The notes beneath the pieces were generated by a model. The model ran no database searches. It was not told the DNA's origin and saw nothing but the letters and a program-made list of their open reading frames with translations. Positions 18,741 to 27,429 of a stretch of 62,411 bases of DNA are shown here, piece by piece; position 1 is the first letter of the stretch; every line of letters starts with the position of its first letter. The stretch lies in assembly GCA_910586725.1 (NCBI GenBank), contig CAJUJL010000011.1:1-62411 (forward strand). Direction: 5' to 3'. The stretch comes from an uncultured Lachnospiraceae bacterium. Lineage in GTDB: Bacteria > Bacillota > Clostridia > Lachnospirales > Lachnospiraceae. The position numbers and the translations under genes are program-made.

Positions 18741-19727
18741 ATGAAAACAATTGATGAAGATATTAAAAATAAAACGTTCAGGCGGTGTTACCTGTTTTAT
18801 GGCGAAGAGGCGTATTTGAAGAAGCAGTACAAGGATAAACTCGTCTCCGCAATGATAGACAGAGAAGACCGCATGAACTTTTCCTCTTATGAAGGAAAAA
18901 ATATTGTGCCTGAGAAACTGGTCGATTTGGCGGAAACACTGCCGTTTTTTTCTGAACGGCGGGTTATTTTGGTGGAAGAAAGCGGTTTTTTTAAAAGCTC
19001 CTGTGAAGTGTTGGCGGATTATCTGCAAAATGTCAATGAGAGCACATGTTTTGTGTTTGTGGAGTCGGAGGTGGATAAACGGTCAAAAACATACAAAGCT
19101 CTCAAAAAAAACGGAGCGGCGATCGAATTTACCGTTTTAGGTGAAGATATGCTTACAAGATGGGTCCTGGGCAGAATCAAAAAAGAAAACAAAAAAATCA
19201 CGCAGTCTGTGCTGCAGCTTTTTTTTGGCAGAACGGGTCGCAGTATGAATACGATTGACAGAGAATTGGAAAAGCTTTTGTGCTATACGCTGAAAAAAGA
19301 TACGATCGAAGCCGCAGATGTGGAAGCTGTCGTGACAGAGCAGGTTGAAAATAAAATATTTGAGATGGTGGATGCGATTGCAGGACACAATCAAAAAAGG
19401 GCTCTGGATTTGTACGATGGACTTTTGACGCTGGAAGAGCCGCCGATGCATATTTTGCTTTTGATTGTCCGGCAGTTTCGTATTTTATCGGAAGTAAAAG
19501 AACTGACCAAAATGGGATATGACCGTTTTGAAATTGCGGAAAAGATGGGTCTGAGAGAATTCGTGGTAAGAAAGAATCAGGCTTTGGCCAGGAATTTTAC
19601 GATGGAACAGCTTCTTGCTCCGCTAAAAGACGCGGCGGAAACGGAAGAGGCTATAAAAACAGGACGTATGGACGGACAGATTGCAGTGGAAGTCTTTATT
19701 ATGCAGTACAGCAGAAATGCAGGTTAG
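18741..19727 (+). CDS. holA: DNA polymerase III delta subunit (clamp loader)
   Basis: HolA opens the beta clamp during clamp loading. The 328 residues show the family's N-terminal AAA-like fold (YLFYGEEAYLKKQY, about 15-28; FVFVESEVDKRSKTYKAL), the middle helical domain (RSMNTIDRELEKLL) and the C-terminal collar region (PPMHILLLIVRQFRIL). ATG 18741 gives the normal family N terminus (MKTIDEDIKN). An in-frame TTG at 18723 sits better behind AGAGGAG (18712-18718) and would overlap comEC, so the start is uncertain by six residues. In many Clostridia holA lies just before rpsT. Here a 6.1-kb GH33-like gene separates them. Confidence 0.93.
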   Translation: MKTIDEDIKNKTFRRCYLFYGEEAYLKKQYKDKLVSAMIDREDRMNFSSYEGKNIVPEKLVDLAETLPFFSERRVILVEESGFFKSSCEVLADYLQNVNESTCFVFVESEVDKRSKTYKALKKNGAAIEFTVLGEDMLTRWVLGRIKKENKKITQSVLQLFFGRTGRSMNTIDRELEKLLCYTLKKDTIEAADVEAVVTEQVENKIFEMVDAIAGHNQKRALDLYDGLLTLEEPPMHILLLIVRQFRILSEVKELTKMGYDRFEIAEKMGLREFVVRKNQALARNFTMEQLLAPLKDAAETEEAIKTGRMDGQIAVEVFIMQYSRNAG

Positions 19728-19772
19728 ACATTGAGTTATGATCGGTTGGAAATAAAGGAGGAGTATCGTGTT

Positions 19773-22700
19773 ATGAAACTGATATTTGAAAAAAGCGTAT
19801 GGAAGCGCAGGATCGCCCTGGGATTATCCGCAGTTATGCTGCTGGCTATGATTCCGGCGGAATCGGTTTTTGCGGAGGAGAGGGCAGAAGCGGGGGCGCC
19901 TGTTTCGAAAACGTCCATATTAAAAGCGGGCAGCCATCCGGCGTCCGGCATGTCAAAAACCGCGGATCAGCCTTTTGCATCCGGGACGGCCGGAAGCGGG
20001 CAGTTCCGTATGCCGTCTGTGATTACGTTGGATGACGGCAGTCTGCTGGCGGCCGCAGACGCAAGGTGGAATGCGGCATCGGCTGTGGGAGGAATGGATA
20101 CGATTGCATCCATTTCCGTCGATGGAGGCAATACATGGAATTACAGTTTCCCGTTTCATTTTCCGGATGCGGAAGGCTATGCCGGAGAGCATGCGGCTTC
20201 TTTTACAGATCCGGCTTTGGTGCAGGGGGCGGACGGGACGATTTACTGTTTTGCAGACGCTTTTCCCACAGGGTATTGGCCCGGAGATATAAAAAGCAAT
20301 GGGGGAACAGGTTACATAACGGTGGAAGGAAGACCGCGCCTTGCCTTGACGGACAGTTGGGAAAGCTGTAATACAAAGCCTGCGGATGATGATGAGACGC
20401 TGTACGCGTATTACGTTGGCGATTTTGCGCCGGTGGAAGGATTAGAAACGCAGTATGCGCCTATTGTGCGCAGACGCGATCATGAGCCCACGCAGTACGT
20501 TGTGGATGAATGGTATAATATTTATGAAAGAAGCGGCGGAAGCTATACGGAGCTGACACAACGAAAGATACTCAATGCGGACAACGACAAAGACGATGCG
20601 TCAAATGTTCAGCAAAATGTATTTTACAGAGATTCCATGTTCCATGTATACAGAATCGGCTATACCTGGGTTATTACGTCTAAAGACGGCCGCACCTGGG
20701 AACAGCCCAAAATCATTACGGATCAGATTATGCGCGCGGAAGGGGAAGACGTGCTTTTGATCTCTTCCGGCCGCGGGCTGACTACAAAAAAACATGGCGA
20801 TATTTTAATCGGAGATTATTTCTATAAGAAGGACGGCCAACAGCTGGCAGGCATGATTTATTCTTCTGATAATGGAAAAACATGGAACCGAACTAAAGAA
20901 GACGTCAGAATAACCGGCGCGGTAAGTTCCGATCATACGGCGGAAAATGAGATTGTGGAACTGAAAAACGGAAATTTACTTATGTTTTACCGGAATACAA
21001 CGGGCTATCTGTGTTATGCCAATGTAATACGGGAACGTGACGGAAGCTATATCATTGGAAGCAGCGTGAAGACGGGTGCAAAATTAAACGATAGGGATGC
21101 ATCAGACTGTAATATCAGCGCGGTTTCTTATTCAAGGGAGCTAAATGGCAGACAGATCATTCTGGTTTCATGCCCGTCAGGAGAAGCGCATCCTCAAAAC
21201 AAACAGACAGGCTATGACGGATGTGTGAACGGAAGAATTTACGCTTTTGTGGTAGAAAACAACGGAGCGCTCAAACTTGCGGCGGATCCTTTTCCGGTGC
21301 CGGACAGTTTTGGCACGTTCCGTAATTCCTGTCTGTCAGAGCTGGATGACGGCTCAATAGGTCTTTTGTGGGAAAATGGCTCGTCTTCGGTTCGATATGA
21401 CCGATTCAGTATTTTAGATATTATGCCGGATTCTAACATCAAAGGCGTAACGGTTCATGTGGACCTGGAAACAGGGGAGAGCTATGAAAGGGAATATGCG
21501 GGAACGGGAAAACCCGTAGAAACAGTCAAAGCAGATGAGAACATTGTGGCTGCGGACTTCGGGAACGGGTATTTAGTGAACGCTCCGATCTACGATCATT
21601 CGAATGCATCAACCGATCAATTTGAGGAGGCGTTTTTAAAAAGCGCAAATACGTCTCTTGCCCTTTCCGATATGGAAATGACATTTACAAAGACGAAATC
21701 CGACAGTACGGGCGATTATTGGCAGATTGGCAATCAGGACCACAGCTTATTTGTCGCCAACTGGTCAGAGAGCGGTACGCGTCTGTTCAAGGCGTCTCCG
21801 GCTGAGATGAAAGCAGAACGGATCAATGACAGCGGTCTGTTCCGGTTTTCCAACTACAATCCGGACATTCGATATTTTGTATTTTATGCGGCAAACTGGA
21901 GATTTTCCGCGCAGGGTTCCTCTTATCTGCATGAAGACGGCACAACGGAATACGATGGTGAATTTACGCTGTTTGAAAGAACAAACGACGCAAATGAAGA
22001 TTCGGCGCTCAAAGGATATGCTCCTGTGCAAAAGATCAAAAGCGGAAAGAAATATCTGATTACTTATGTGTATACCGATGCGGCTGACAACAATGCCAAA
22101 CGCGTAGTGGCATTATATCCGGAATCGGAACAGCCAAACCATTCGGCGCAGATGACAAAGCTGATCGGAAAAAATGTAACCGTGGAACAGGATTCCAATA
22201 AGAAATTTGTGCGTTTTACGGCGGGCGGGGAAGGAAGCGCGACAGCGGTGATCGACGGCGTTACGTATAAGATTCGCGTAACAGATCCGGATGGCCCGGG
22301 TGCAGATCAGAACTACAAAAGGATAGAACTTCGGCCGAATGAGGCTTATCTGGAAAAGACAAATCAGCCCATGACGGAACAGCCGAAAGGAACCGCTGCG
22401 GATGTTCAGGCGGTAAAGGGATTTGATATTGTGGCGCCGATACAGGCAAATGAAGCGGCTTTGGCTGCGACGGATACCAATCTGTCGGATTTTGAATTTG
22501 TCTTTACCAAATCAGACAGAGGCGTTCACAACTGGACCGTATACAATCAGAAAAATAACGTATATCTGAAAAATAAATACGGAGACGTAATGTCTGCGTC
22601 AGCGCAGGAAATCACGGTGGAGCCGGTTGTTTATAACGGATGTTCGGGAAAATACCGTGATATGAAAAATACATACTGTTTTTATTCCAATGATGAGGAA

Positions 22701-25700
22701 TATCCGTACAGGCAGCTGATTTTCTGGGCCAAAACCTCTGGCGGAGCGGCTACGGGATTTGAAGCATACGGAGAGACCAGGGATCCAAATGATTATACGG
22801 GAGAGGCCGCGGAATACTATCGCCCCCTCATGCTTTTGAAGAAAAGCATTCCTTTCGGGGAAAATGCACAGGGCCTGTGCCTGGGCGGATACGTTCCCGC
22901 GAATGAGATCATAAGCGGAGAAAAATATTTGATTTGTTTTGTGGATGACGCGGGAATTTATCTGCTGAATCCGGGGGTAAATCCGGGCTTTGGAGCGGAT
23001 TTGACGCGATACGCAGCCAACGCTTCCCAGACGGTAAAAACAGAAAACGACGAGAATTATATCAGCATTACGGCAAATAAAATCGGTTTTACATCAGCGG
23101 TGGCGGGAAATACGGAATACAGAATTTACGTCAGAGAAGAGGGAACTTTGATCAAGGAGCATTATTATCTGACGCCGGGGAACTACTGCACGATAAATTT
23201 TGATGAAGAAGTTGACTGTACCATTCCGGATTCCGACGCTCTTTATATGGAGTATAACGGCGTCAGGACAAGGAGGCTGCAAAATGTCGTTACCGGAAAG
23301 AATGCGGACTATCTGGAAAAAGCGGAATTCACATTCCATTCCATGGAGGGAGACGATCCGGCAAAATCAGATCATTATCAGGTTGTGGCAAATAAACCGG
23401 AAAATCCGTCACAAAAATACCTGGGTAAATTTGGCCAGGGAGAAGGCAGTGACGTGGAATTTTTCTCAACCGAAGCAGATCAGTGCGTGAAGGTTGAGAA
23501 GGACGTTTCCGGCGACAATAACCGGAGCGGTTTTAAAATCAGCAAAGTGCAGACGGATATGGAAAATGCTGCAGCCCTGTGTTTCCATGTTTCGGGAGAC
23601 GCATCTTCCATTCCGGATCTTTCGATGCATTTTAACATGACGTCTCATGAGGTGGATGCATCCGACGATACAAAGATGACTTTATTTGAAAAAGATTCTG
23701 ATCCGGATCCCGATGCAAAGGAGACGGAGCTTCCGGGGTATCGGAGAGCGGAAGAAGTCCGGGACGGCGGCGTTTATCTGATTGCATACGAATGGGCTGG
23801 AGATGAAACGCATCCGGCGGGTATATATGTGCTGAATCCGCAAAACGGGATATGGAACTCCACCAGACTGGCAGGATCGGATGATATTTATGCCAAAGTA
23901 ACGCAGGTTGTGGCGAGCCCTGCGGATGCGGTTTTTGACGCGGTAAGTTTTCTTGCGGGAAACGAGCTGTATACAATTGAAATAGAAAATACCGGCCACA
24001 CCGGACATAATCACATGATTCTGGGAGGAATCCGGGCAGATTGCTATGAATGCGGATTTACAGGGAATGAATATTGTCCGGAGGAAGGGAAAATTATCCG
24101 GCTTGGAAGCAAACTGGCGGCAGCCGGCCATACCTGGGATGAAGGGACGATAGCAAAGCCTCTGACAGTCAATGAAGACGGATATGCAACAGAAGACGGA
24201 GAAATGACGTTTGTCTGCGAAAAGGATCGGACGCCGGCGCATACAAAGACAGCGAAAATCTATGCATACGCTTACAACCATCTGAAAGAAACGTGTGTGT
24301 TGGCGGAAGAAGTGATGGAGAATATTGCATATCATCCGGAAGCGGCCAATAAATTAAGGGCTGCGTATCAGGAAAAGAGCACGTTACTGTCTGCCAAAGA
24401 AAGCGATAGCGCCGCATACTATGCCGCGGGAGAGTCGCTGCAGAAGGCGATAGCCGAAGCCAATAAAGAAGCGGGCTATGTGGAAACGGAAGAGGTTTTA
24501 TTAAGCGAAACCGAAACGATTGAAATGTACCCGGGAGATACGAAGAGCCTTGTTGCCAGGGTTTTGCCGGAAAACGCAACCAATCAGACGTTAATATGGT
24601 CGTCCAGCAATCAGAATACGGCGTCTGTGGACGATGGAATTGTGACGGCCGTTGCAAGAGGAAGCGCTACGATAACCGTCAAATCCGGAAAAAAACAGGC
24701 TTCAGTGAGGATAACGGTAAAGAAAAAGCCAATTGTAATCAATCCCAATTGTACCTGTACAATAGATGCAATTGCCATCAGTCCGCAGAGTCCGTCAATT
24801 GCCATTGGGGTGCACGATGAGAGCGGCAGGGTTGCTTTGGCGCCAGAGGTTTCGATGGGAGGCGCATGTAAGGAAGCGGGGCATCCGCAGAATGTGAATT
24901 TTTCGTATCAGGTTAAAGACGCGGGAAGCACACAGGCAAGTGTGTCCAGCCAGGGCGTCGTGACGGCGCGGGCCCAGGGTACGGCAGTTGTCACAGTCAC
25001 GGCAGTTTCCACGACGAGTGAAAGCAGCTATAGTATAGACGTTGCAATTGCGGTGGAAAAGGAGCTTGATAAAAACCAGTCAAGGAAACAGGCCATCGAA
25101 GGCCTTGAACAATCTATGCGGGAAGCAAAACCTATCTATGAGGCAAAGAAACAGAGCTATCATACGAACGGCGCCTGGGAAAAATTCGCGGCGGCCTATC
25201 AGGCGGCGGAAAGCTTTTTGGGACTGCTGGAAAGTGAAAAAGAGAGATGGAGCGCGGAAAAGATCCGGGATTTGACGACGAACTTAGTCCGCGCACAGCA
25301 GGAGCTTCCGAAAAAACCTGGCAATAACGCGGGAGGCGGCGAACCGGAATTGCCAAAAATTTTGACGGTGGGCAGAGAATATCGGGTCGACAGGGCAGTG
25401 TATGTTGCGTTATCCCAGGATACGGTGGCAGTGAAAAAGGGTTGGAATGAGAAGACTGTCCGTATTCCGGCTACGGAAGATATAGAAGGCGTAACATGCA
25501 GGGTAGCAGGAATTTACGCCGGCGCATTTAAGAATATGAGCAAGATCAGGAAAGTAATTCTTGGCCCCAATATACAGTCTGTATCCGGCAAAGCGTTTGA
25601 TAAATGCCGGAATCTGGATACAGTTACAATCAGCTCGGGCGTTCGGAAACTTTCTAAAAATGCGTTCTATAACTGTGGGAAAATCAAGAAAGTGATTTTT

Positions 25701-25865
25701 CAGGGAACGAAGCTTCCCTCTATGAAGAATGCGTTTAACAAGACGGCGAAGAAAGTTACGGTTCAGGTCAAAAAAACGCTTAGAAACAAAAAAGCAAAGA
25801 AAAAGAGCCTGGTAAAGAAGATGAAGAACGCAGGGCTTAAAGTAAAGATAAATAATATAAAATAA
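19773..25865 (+). CDS. giant secreted GH33-like protein with altered active site
   Basis: This 2030-residue protein has a signal peptide (ending VFAEE), a GH33-like propeller (about 65-550), three tandem copies of an unnamed two-part module (about 558-840, 846-1124, 1130-1410), an HTWDEG-type segment (1410-1505), helical FIVAR-like and BIG2-like Ig segments (1510-1850), and an LRR_5 block with a lysine-rich tail. Asp boxes VDGGNTW, SKDGRTW and SSDNGKTW are present. Compared with the sialidase at 2497, R79, E391, R407 and Y542 are kept. The acid/base Asp is replaced by Ala104 (codon 20082-20084) and the third triad Arg aligns with Val485. Hydrolysis may be weak or absent, and glycan binding is an alternative role. 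ATG 19773 follows AAAGGAGG. No terminator separates it from holA. Confidence 0.85.
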   Translation: MKLIFEKSVWKRRIALGLSAVMLLAMIPAESVFAEERAEAGAPVSKTSILKAGSHPASGMSKTADQPFASGTAGSGQFRMPSVITLDDGSLLAAADARWNAASAVGGMDTIASISVDGGNTWNYSFPFHFPDAEGYAGEHAASFTDPALVQGADGTIYCFADAFPTGYWPGDIKSNGGTGYITVEGRPRLALTDSWESCNTKPADDDETLYAYYVGDFAPVEGLETQYAPIVRRRDHEPTQYVVDEWYNIYERSGGSYTELTQRKILNADNDKDDASNVQQNVFYRDSMFHVYRIGYTWVITSKDGRTWEQPKIITDQIMRAEGEDVLLISSGRGLTTKKHGDILIGDYFYKKDGQQLAGMIYSSDNGKTWNRTKEDVRITGAVSSDHTAENEIVELKNGNLLMFYRNTTGYLCYANVIRERDGSYIIGSSVKTGAKLNDRDASDCNISAVSYSRELNGRQIILVSCPSGEAHPQNKQTGYDGCVNGRIYAFVVENNGALKLAADPFPVPDSFGTFRNSCLSELDDGSIGLLWENGSSSVRYDRFSILDIMPDSNIKGVTVHVDLETGESYEREYAGTGKPVETVKADENIVAADFGNGYLVNAPIYDHSNASTDQFEEAFLKSANTSLALSDMEMTFTKTKSDSTGDYWQIGNQDHSLFVANWSESGTRLFKASPAEMKAERINDSGLFRFSNYNPDIRYFVFYAANWRFSAQGSSYLHEDGTTEYDGEFTLFERTNDANEDSALKGYAPVQKIKSGKKYLITYVYTDAADNNAKRVVALYPESEQPNHSAQMTKLIGKNVTVEQDSNKKFVRFTAGGEGSATAVIDGVTYKIRVTDPDGPGADQNYKRIELRPNEAYLEKTNQPMTEQPKGTAADVQAVKGFDIVAPIQANEAALAATDTNLSDFEFVFTKSDRGVHNWTVYNQKNNVYLKNKYGDVMSASAQEITVEPVVYNGCSGKYRDMKNTYCFYSNDEEYPYRQLIFWAKTSGGAATGFEAYGETRDPNDYTGEAAEYYRPLMLLKKSIPFGENAQGLCLGGYVPANEIISGEKYLICFVDDAGIYLLNPGVNPGFGADLTRYAANASQTVKTENDENYISITANKIGFTSAVAGNTEYRIYVREEGTLIKEHYYLTPGNYCTINFDEEVDCTIPDSDALYMEYNGVRTRRLQNVVTGKNADYLEKAEFTFHSMEGDDPAKSDHYQVVANKPENPSQKYLGKFGQGEGSDVEFFSTEADQCVKVEKDVSGDNNRSGFKISKVQTDMENAAALCFHVSGDASSIPDLSMHFNMTSHEVDASDDTKMTLFEKDSDPDPDAKETELPGYRRAEEVRDGGVYLIAYEWAGDETHPAGIYVLNPQNGIWNSTRLAGSDDIYAKVTQVVASPADAVFDAVSFLAGNELYTIEIENTGHTGHNHMILGGIRADCYECGFTGNEYCPEEGKIIRLGSKLAAAGHTWDEGTIAKPLTVNEDGYATEDGEMTFVCEKDRTPAHTKTAKIYAYAYNHLKETCVLAEEVMENIAYHPEAANKLRAAYQEKSTLLSAKESDSAAYYAAGESLQKAIAEANKEAGYVETEEVLLSETETIEMYPGDTKSLVARVLPENATNQTLIWSSSNQNTASVDDGIVTAVARGSATITVKSGKKQASVRITVKKKPIVINPNCTCTIDAIAISPQSPSIAIGVHDESGRVALAPEVSMGGACKEAGHPQNVNFSYQVKDAGSTQASVSSQGVVTARAQGTAVVTVTAVSTTSESSYSIDVAIAVEKELDKNQSRKQAIEGLEQSMREAKPIYEAKKQSYHTNGAWEKFAAAYQAAESFLGLLESEKERWSAEKIRDLTTNLVRAQQELPKKPGNNAGGGEPELPKILTVGREYRVDRAVYVALSQDTVAVKKGWNEKTVRIPATEDIEGVTCRVAGIYAGAFKNMSKIRKVILGPNIQSVSGKAFDKCRNLDTVTISSGVRKLSKNAFYNCGKIKKVIFQGTKLPSMKNAFNKTAKKVTVQVKKTLRNKKAKKKSLVKKMKNAGLKVKINNIK
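21445..24000 (+). repeat. three tandem coding repeats of an unnamed module
   Basis: Each unit is about 275-285 codons. The first part has a signature like (M/E)xTFTKxxSDxxxWxIxNxxxxxYL. The second part is like GYxxxxxIxSGxKYLIxxVxxxxxxxLxP, followed by a closing V(D/N)GxxYxIxV strand. Unit boundaries are roughly 21445-22290, 22310-23145 and 23160-24000. The sialidase at 2497 has a single related unit at about 4171-4940. Copies are diverged at DNA level, so they are old duplications. I know no family name for this module. Confidence 0.65.
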
Positions 25866-25911
25866 AGACATGGGGGCGCAGCTTGGCAGGTTTGCGCTCC
25901 CATGTCTTTTG
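25864..25911 (+). terminator. terminator after the GH33-like gene
   Basis: A long stem, AAAGACATGGG plus GCGCA pairing with TGCGC plus CCCATGTCTTT, sits right after the stop codon and ends in TTTT. It is symmetric enough to work in both directions. Confidence 0.85.
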
Positions 25912-25920
25912 TATTTTTAC

Positions 25921-25960
25921 AAAAAAAGAAATGGATTTGATGACGGTCCAAATCCATTTC
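25921..25960 (-). terminator. terminator of rpsT
   Basis: Read on the minus strand, GAAATGGATTTG pairs with CAAATCCATTTC around a short loop and is followed by seven T. It lies 20 nt beyond the rpsT stop codon. Confidence 0.9.
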
Positions 25961-25980
25961 ATACATTTCAATATGCATGA

Positions 25981-26244
25981 TTAAGCGATTTCGTTTACAA
26001 GTTTGGTTAAACGGGAAACTTTTCTGGCAGCGTTGTTCTTATGATAAACGCCTTTTTTTGCTGCTTTTGAAATGGTAGAAATTGCATTTGTCAGCGCAGC
26101 CTTTGCTTCCTCTTTGTTCTTTGCGTCAACGGCAGCTTCTACTTTCTTGATAGAAGTTTTAACTGCAGATTTGATTGATTTGTTTCTGGCAGTTTTGGTC
26201 GCTGTGACAAGAATTCTTTTTTTTGCAGATTTAATATTAGCCAA
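25981..26244 (-). CDS. rpsT: 30S ribosomal protein S20
   Basis: The 87-residue basic protein binds 16S rRNA in the 30S body. It reads (M)ANIKSAKKRI at the N terminus, the family's standard start, and ends KLVNEIA. The start codon is TTG at 26244-26242, not the ATG 15 nt further upstream. GGAGGTG, the Shine-Dalgarno sequence, overlaps that ATG and sits 7 nt before the TTG, and TTG gives the expected family length. A non-AUG start on rpsT is known in E. coli (UUG) and is linked to autogenous control. rpsT is transcribed alone, convergent with the GH33-like gene and divergent from gpr. Confidence 0.97.
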   Translation of the reverse strand: MANIKSAKKRILVTATKTARNKSIKSAVKTSIKKVEAAVDAKNKEEAKAALTNAISTISKAAKKGVYHKNNAARKVSRLTKLVNEIA

Positions 26245-26290
26245 TCCAGACACCTCCATATGTGAAAAATATAATCGTTAATTTGGATTG

Positions 26291-26325
26291 TGCATCGAAG
26301 CCGGACACGGACGTTTCGATGTACA
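26291..26325 (-). promoter_or_regulatory. hairpin in the rpsT 5' leader
   Basis: TGCATCGAA (26291-26299) and TTCGATGTA (26315-26323) are nearly perfect inverted repeats in the 85-nt untranslated leader of rpsT, with G+C-rich sequence between them. Such leader structures can bind the ribosomal protein for autoregulation. Here this is only a suggestion from position and symmetry. Confidence 0.4.
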
Positions 26326-26337
26326 CATACAAATATC

Positions 26338-26366
26338 ATTTTATGTCAGGTTTATTTATATGTCAA
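26338..26366 (-). promoter_or_regulatory. strong sigma-A promoter of rpsT
   Basis: On the minus strand TTGACA (26366-26361) and TAAAAT (26343-26338) are separated by exactly 17 bp, a near-consensus promoter. It is the best promoter match I found in the window. Confidence 0.8.
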
Positions 26367-26435
26367 TACATATTTTCTTCGTTTTCGCAAAAAATAATGA
26401 AAATTGCAGAAACTAAATGACGAGGGTGGTAAAGG

Positions 26436-27383
26436 ATGTATCAGGTTCGGACGGATCTGGCTTTAGAAGCGAGAGAAAAATTTGAAAATGATAATGTGGA
26501 AGTAAAAGGAGTCAGGGTCAATAAAGAAAATCCCGGCGGGAATATGACGGTGACAAAAGTTGTGATTGAAACGGAAAACGGGGCAAAAATTATGGGAAAG
26601 CCGAGAGGGAATTATATTACGTTAGAAGCTCCGGACATGGAAGAATCGGATGAAGATTATCACAGGGAAATTTCCGGGCAGCTGGCGGAAATTTTAAAGG
26701 AGCTTATGCCGATTGAAAAGCGGGAGTTGTCGGTTCTTGTCGTAGGGCTTGGAAACCGGGAAGTGACGCCGGATGCCCTGGGGCCGCGTGTGGCGGATAA
26801 TATGATGATTACCCGGCATATTATCCGGAAATTCGGCAAATATGCATTTGGCTTAAAACGGAATCACCAGATCAGCAGCATTGTGCCCGGCGTTATGGCG
26901 CAGACCGGTATGGAAACATTAGAAATCATACAAGGAGTGCTCAAAGAGACGCAGCCGGATTATGTGATTGCGGTAGACGCATTAGCGGCACGAAGCGCAA
27001 AACGGCTGAACCGTACCATACAGATAACGGATACCGGAATTTCACCGGGTTCCGGCGTAGGCAACCACAGACATGCCCTAAACCAGGAAAGCATGGGAAT
27101 TCCTGTTATTGCCATAGGAATTCCTACGGTTGTAGATGCAGTCACAATCGTAAGCGATACGATGAATAATCTCGTTTCTGCGATGGAAGAGACGAGAAGG
27201 CTGGAGGAACTTGGAAAATCCATCAGCCGGCTGGAGGAAGCGGAAAAATATGAATTGATCCGGGAATTGTTATCTCCCAATTTAAACGCCATGTTTGTCA
27301 CGCCAAAAGATATTGATGAATCCATCAAACGGCTCAGCTATACGATTTCGGAAGGAATCAATATGGCATTTTTTCCTGCATAA
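26436..27383 (+). CDS. gpr: spore germination protease GPR
   Basis: GPR degrades the small acid-soluble proteins that coat spore DNA when the spore germinates. The 315 residues begin MYQVRTDLALEARE, the site region where the zymogen propeptide is removed. They include the family motifs VVGLGNREVTPDALGPRVAD, IVPGVMAQTGMET, AVDALAARS and TDTGISPGSGVGN. The two Asp implicated in its atypical aspartic-protease-like chemistry appear present. GAGGGTGG is upstream of the ATG. The gene precedes spoIIP, as in most endospore formers, where the pair is expressed in the forespore. I did not find a convincing sigma-F or sigma-G promoter by eye. Confidence 0.96.
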   Translation: MYQVRTDLALEAREKFENDNVEVKGVRVNKENPGGNMTVTKVVIETENGAKIMGKPRGNYITLEAPDMEESDEDYHREISGQLAEILKELMPIEKRELSVLVVGLGNREVTPDALGPRVADNMMITRHIIRKFGKYAFGLKRNHQISSIVPGVMAQTGMETLEIIQGVLKETQPDYVIAVDALAARSAKRLNRTIQITDTGISPGSGVGNHRHALNQESMGIPVIAIGIPTVVDAVTIVSDTMNNLVSAMEETRRLEELGKSISRLEEAEKYELIRELLSPNLNAMFVTPKDIDESIKRLSYTISEGINMAFFPA

Positions 27384-27429
27384 TTTACTTGTCCATGCGT
27401 ATATATATAAATGGCAGGAGTGTGTAAAT

